From assembly GCA_903860995.1 (NCBI GenBank), contig CAIOSS010000434.1, forward strand, positions 1 to 8,795: a DNA stretch of 8,795 nt, in the 5' to 3' direction. The translations under genes were made by a program, and so were the position numbers. The notes under the pieces are model-generated. The model saw only the letters and a list, made by a program, of their open reading frames with translations. It was not told where the DNA came from and did not search any database. Shown here in pieces: positions 6,088 to 8,795 of this stretch. Position 1 is the first letter of the stretch. Each line of letters starts with the position of its first letter. This DNA is from an uncultured delta proteobacterium (lineage in GTDB: Bacteria > Myxococcota_A > Polyangia > Polyangiales > Ga0077539).

Positions 6088-6160
6088 GTTCTCGGCGCGG
6101 CACGATGAAAGTCGGCGCGCGTCGTGGGGTGCCCAGCCGGGAGCGCCCGCGGCCGAGAAC
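6088..6160 (+). promoter_or_regulatory. Long-range inverted repeat (structured leader) upstream of the GNAT gene
   Basis: GTTCTCGGC (6088-6096) is perfectly complementary to GCCGAGAAC (6152-6160). The stem extends by GCGG/CCGC (6097-6100 with 6147-6150) across one bulged G at 6151, giving 13 pairs. Inside, CACGA (6101-6105) pairs with TCGTG (6122-6126). The right arm ends 22 bases before ATG 6183. It could act as a cis-regulatory RNA leader or as a DNA site for a regulator. I do not recognise it as a known riboswitch. Confidence 0.38.
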
Positions 6161-6182
6161 GCGAAGTGCAGTAGGTGTTGCC

Positions 6183-6806
6183 ATGAGCGAAGAGACGTCG
6201 ATGACGGTGCTGCGGACGGCCCGGCTGGAGCTGGTGCCCATCACGCTGAACCTGGTCGAGGCCGTGATGGCCGATCACTGCGCCGACGTCGAGGCCATCG
6301 CCGGGGCGAGGTTTCCCGGTAAGTGGCCGGGCCGCGCGCTCATCGAGCGGGCCTTCAGCGCGTCGGTCGAGCGCATCCGCGCCAACCCCTCGCTGCGGCT
6401 CTGGGGCGACCGGCTGATGATCGCCAGCCACCCCACGGGGGAGCGCATCATCGTGGGCAGCGTGGTGTTCCACGGCGCGCCCGACGACGGCGGGGTGGTG
6501 GAGATCGCGTACGGGGTCGAGCCGAGCTCGCAGGGGCAGGGCTACGGCGCCGAGGCCACCTGCGCGATGGTCGAGTGGGCGCTCGATCAGCCGGGCGTGT
6601 GCGCGGTGACGGCGTCGACCTTCCCGTGGCACACCTCGTCGGTGAAGATCATCCGGCGCGCGGGCATGGAGCACTGCGGCTGGCGCGAGCACGACCTGCT
6701 GGGCGACCTGGAGGTGTTCGAGCGTCGGCGCTCCGCCCCCGCGATCTTCGTCGGCGCCACCACCCGCCTCGCGGCCACCCTGGCGGTCAACCACCGGGCA
6801 GGCTGA
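6183..6806 (+). CDS. GNAT-family N-acetyltransferase (RimJ/RimL-like)
   Basis: A 207-residue acetyl-CoA-dependent N-acetyltransferase. It opens with the RimJ/RimL-type strand LRTARLELVPIT (10-21), has a central strand and turn IVGSVVFHG followed by VEIAYGV, and carries the acetyl-CoA pyrophosphate loop QGQGYGAEA at 117-125. A late helix TSSVKIIRRAGM (151-162) corresponds to the NxxSxxxxEKxGF region. The substrate is unknown; the family includes ribosomal-protein and small-molecule acetyltransferases. I chose ATG 6183 (weak TAGGTG seven to ten bases upstream) over the in-frame ATG 6105, because the intervening codons lack the G/C third-position bias and would overlap the inverted-repeat leader. 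It converges on the kinase gene with a 3-bp gap between stops. Confidence 0.87.
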   Translation: MSEETSMTVLRTARLELVPITLNLVEAVMADHCADVEAIAGARFPGKWPGRALIERAFSASVERIRANPSLRLWGDRLMIASHPTGERIIVGSVVFHGAPDDGGVVEIAYGVEPSSQGQGYGAEATCAMVEWALDQPGVCAVTASTFPWHTSSVKIIRRAGMEHCGWREHDLLGDLEVFERRRSAPAIFVGATTRLAATLAVNHRAG

Positions 6807-6809
6807 CGC

Positions 6810-8216
6810 TCAGTCGCTCCAGCGGGGGTATGGAGCGCGGGGCGGCGCTGGGGGGGTGGAGGTGACCGAGACCACCGGGGTGCGGCTGGTCGAACGGCGA
6901 TGGGAACGGCGGCGACGGGCGCGCGTCGCGACGGCGGGGCTCGGCGCGTCGTCGACGTAGGCCGCGGGCGCGGAGGCAGGATCGGGTGGAGGGAGCGCGA
7001 CGGGCGCGACGGCCTCCGGCACGGGCGCCGGGGGAGCGGGCGTGGGGCGTGGAGGCGCGGCGGTCCCGGCGGGGGCGAGGGGGGCCAGCGCGCGGCGGCG
7101 CATGGGGAGGGCGGTGAAGAGGGCGATGCCGAGGCCGAGCAGGAGCGCGAGGAGGGTGGCGGTGCGGGTGGCGGTGACCCGCGGGTGACGGGCGGAGCCG
7201 GCGAAGGGGCCGCTGGTGAGGCCCGCGCGGGCGCCCTCGACGGGCAGCGCCTCGATGGCCCGCAAGAACTCCTCGGCCGACGCCGGTCGATCACCCGGGC
7301 GCTTCTGGAGCGACGCGGCGACCAGGGCGTCGAGGGAGGGGTGGATGTTCCCCCCGGGGTTGAGGTCGAGCACCCGGGGCGGAGGGGTCAGGATGTGGTG
7401 GGCCATCACCACGACGGCGTCGTCCTCGCCGAAGGGCACCACGCCGGTGAGCATCTGGAAGAGCATCACGCCGACGGCGTAGAGGTCGCTGCGCCCGTCG
7501 AGGGTCCGACCCTGCGCCTGCTCGGGGGACATGTACCGCGGCGTGCCGAAGACCGTGCCCTCCTGGGTGGAGAGCGGGTCGATGGGGGCGTCGACCCCGC
7601 CGGGGCGGATCTTCGCCACCCCGAAGTCGACGACCTTCACCAGCTCCTCGGCGTCGGCGTGCGCCTCGACGCGCGCGAGGAAGATGTTGTCGGGCTTCAG
7701 GTCGCGGTGGACGATGCCCGCGCGGTGGGCCTCCGCGAGCGAGCGCAGGATGCCCGTGGCGATGCGCAGCGCCTCCGACACGGGGAGCGCGCCGTCGCGG
7801 CGAAGTCGGGTGGAGAGCATCTCGCCCTCCAGGAGTTCCATCACCAGGAAGAGCAGTCCGTCGGGGGTCTGCCCGAAGTCGAGGACCGCGACCGTGTTGG
7901 GGTGCCGCAGGTTGGACAGCGCCTGCGCCTCGCGGTGGAAGCGCGCCACCGTGTCGGGGTCGCGGCCGAGCTCGCGGCGCAGCACCTTCACGGCCACGTC
8001 GCGCCCGAGCGCCCGCTGCTCCGCGCGGTACACCGTACCCATGCCCCCGACGCCCAGCCGGTCGAGGATGTCGTAGCGCTCGGCCAGCACCGTGCCGATG
8101 AGGGCGTCATCCATCGAGCGCTCGAAGGCCGCCACCGTCAACAGGCGGCGGTTGTCGTGCGCGCACCGCGTGACCGATCCGTCGTAGCTGATCTGGCAGG
8201 CGGGGCAGATGCGCAT
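6810..8216 (-). CDS. Membrane-anchored Hanks-type Ser/Thr protein kinase with N-terminal zinc-ribbon-like motif
   Basis: A 468-residue signalling kinase. From ATG 8216: a CPAC...C motif at residues 4-18 (CxxC, then a third Cys in CAHDN); the glycine loop GVGGMGTVY (55-63); the ATP-anchoring Lys77 in VAVKVL; Glu96 in HREA; the catalytic loop HRDLKPDN (170-177, Asp172); DFG (197-199); and activation/P+1 segment GTPRYMSPEQ (224-233). One transmembrane helix follows at about 353-371. The remaining ~97 residues are Pro/Ala-rich with a basic patch (RARRRRSHRR) and no recognised sensor domain. All catalytic residues are present, so it should be active. The start includes the Cys motif common at the front of myxobacterial kinases; the only GGAG is about 16 bases upstream, so the ribosome site is weak. 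No phosphatase or FHA partner is visible. Confidence 0.93.
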   Translation of the reverse strand: MRICPACQISYDGSVTRCAHDNRRLLTVAAFERSMDDALIGTVLAERYDILDRLGVGGMGTVYRAEQRALGRDVAVKVLRRELGRDPDTVARFHREAQALSNLRHPNTVAVLDFGQTPDGLLFLVMELLEGEMLSTRLRRDGALPVSEALRIATGILRSLAEAHRAGIVHRDLKPDNIFLARVEAHADAEELVKVVDFGVAKIRPGGVDAPIDPLSTQEGTVFGTPRYMSPEQAQGRTLDGRSDLYAVGVMLFQMLTGVVPFGEDDAVVVMAHHILTPPPRVLDLNPGGNIHPSLDALVAASLQKRPGDRPASAEEFLRAIEALPVEGARAGLTSGPFAGSARHPRVTATRTATLLALLLGLGIALFTALPMRRRALAPLAPAGTAAPPRPTPAPPAPVPEAVAPVALPPPDPASAPAAYVDDAPSPAVATRARRRRSHRRSTSRTPVVSVTSTPPAPPRAPYPRWSD

Positions 8217-8252
8217 GCGGGTCTTGGTGATGCTCCGTTGCTCCGATGGACG

Positions 8253-8261
8253 TGATAGGTT
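8253..8261. promoter_or_regulatory. Overlapping divergent -10-like elements between the kinase and the right-edge gene
   Basis: On the plus strand TAGGTT (8256-8261), followed by CCGCG, is a possible -10 starting near 8268, only six bases before GTG 8274. On the minus strand TATCAC (8258-8253) is a possible -10 for the kinase starting near 8246. They share three base pairs, so the two could exclude each other. No good -35 is seen for either. Confidence 0.25.
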
Positions 8262-8273
8262 CCGCGGCCTGTC

Positions 8274-8795
8274 GTGGACTCCGCCGACTCGGCCGCGATT
8301 CACCGCTCAAGGGCACCGGCCCCGCGATGGTACGCCATCACTGTGGGCCTCGTCTGCGCGCTCGCGCTGTACGATGTCACCGCCCACGCCACGCCGCTAG
8401 CCGAACCCTGGCGCATCGCCCGGGCTGACCCGCTTTCCCGGCTCCGCAGCACCGACCTCGCCCGACGGCGAGGCGGGGCGTACGCCATCCTGCGGGCCCG
8501 GCTCGCCGGTCGGGTGCTCAGCTCCGAGGTCGACCGAAGCGCGGAGGACGACGCGCTCCTCGCGCTGCTCGCGCAGGAGCCCGACCTCTCGGCCCGGCTC
8601 ACGGCGCTCACCGCCCTCGCGCTCCCGGCGGGTCGGGACGCCCGCTCGCTCGTGGCGCGCGTCGAGGCGCTGCGCCTCCCCGAGCTCGCCCCGCCGGCGC
8701 TGGCGCTCGCGGCCCTGCACGCCCTCGGCACGCCCGAGGCGCAGCTCGACGCGGCCCGGGCGCGCGGCAGCGTGGTGCCCGACGACGAGCTCGCG
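8274..8795 (+). CDS. Exported Ala/Leu-rich protein of unknown function, 3' end outside window
   Basis: The frame is closed by TAG at 8256-8258 and then open for 174 codons to the right edge, with the G/C third-position bias of its neighbours. From GTG 8274 it has a basic N-region (HRSRAPAPRW), a hydrophobic core (WYAITVGLVCALALY, 19-33) and an Ala-x-Ala signal-peptidase-like site after AHA (37-39), so export or N-terminal anchoring is likely. The Cys in GLVC does not fit a lipobox well. The rest is Ala-, Leu-, Arg- and Glu-rich helix (LLALLAQEPDLSARLTALTA, ALALAALHALGTPEAQLDAA), suggestive of a helical repeat but without a recognised motif. The start is unsure: GTG 8274 has no good Shine-Dalgarno, and GTG 8343 would strip the basic N-region. 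It diverges from the kinase with 57 bp between starts. I do not recognise a family. Confidence 0.65.
   Translation, partial: MDSADSAAIHRSRAPAPRWYAITVGLVCALALYDVTAHATPLAEPWRIARADPLSRLRSTDLARRRGGAYAILRARLAGRVLSSEVDRSAEDDALLALLAQEPDLSARLTALTALALPAGRDARSLVARVEALRLPELAPPALALAALHALGTPEAQLDAARARGSVVPDDELA

Noticed and set aside
6900..8255. Large plus-strand open frame opposite the kinase gene
   Set aside because: It is a compositional shadow; the minus strand encodes an intact kinase with every catalytic motif.
1..8795. CRISPR array, tRNA or rRNA gene, insertion sequence, phage or defence genes
   Set aside because: No spaced identical repeats, cloverleaf, transposase motifs or terminal inverted repeats were seen; every long gene has an ordinary chromosomal assignment or is a single unknown.

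Overview
This is a very GC-rich window with strong G/C preference at third codon positions. It looks like chromosomal DNA from a Myxococcota-type (delta-proteobacterial) bacterium. The grounds are a Hanks-type serine/threonine kinase with an N-terminal zinc-ribbon-like Cys motif and a Pro/Ala-rich periplasmic tail, a type IV pilin with sigma-54-like elements upstream, an ACADSB-type branched-chain acyl-CoA dehydrogenase, and an MltG carrying a two-cysteine insert. The lineage is inferred from gene content; no rRNA or other marker is present.

Layout, left to right: (1) the 3' part of mltG, an endolytic murein transglycosylase (+), open at the left edge; (2) a short/branched-chain acyl-CoA dehydrogenase (-), whose stop overlaps the mltG stop; (3) a 288-bp divergent intergenic region with a leaderless-looking promoter for the dehydrogenase, three small palindromes and a pair of GG-N10-GC (sigma-54-like) direct repeats facing the pilin; (4) a type IV pilin-like gene (+), overlapping tail-to-tail with (5) a fold-type I PLP aminotransferase (-), which is the downstream gene of a translationally coupled pair led by (6) a GalT-family nucleotidyltransferase (-); (7) a divergent TerB-like helical protein (+); (8) a 214-bp hairpin-rich spacer; (9) a GNAT acetyltransferase (+), convergent with (10) a membrane-anchored Ser/Thr kinase (-); (11) a divergent exported protein of unknown function (+), cut by the right edge.

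The genes do not form one pathway. They cover cell-wall synthesis, branched-chain acyl-CoA oxidation, surface pili, sugar-nucleotide chemistry and kinase signalling. The only convincing operon is galT-like/aminotransferase. The packing is notable: the three convergent junctions are overlaps of 11 bp and 17 bp and a 3-bp gap, so no intergenic terminator is possible there. I saw no mobile element, CRISPR array, tRNA/rRNA or defence system, and no clear novel multi-gene system. The best leads are regulatory: the pilin/dehydrogenase intergenic region and the structured leader of the GNAT gene.
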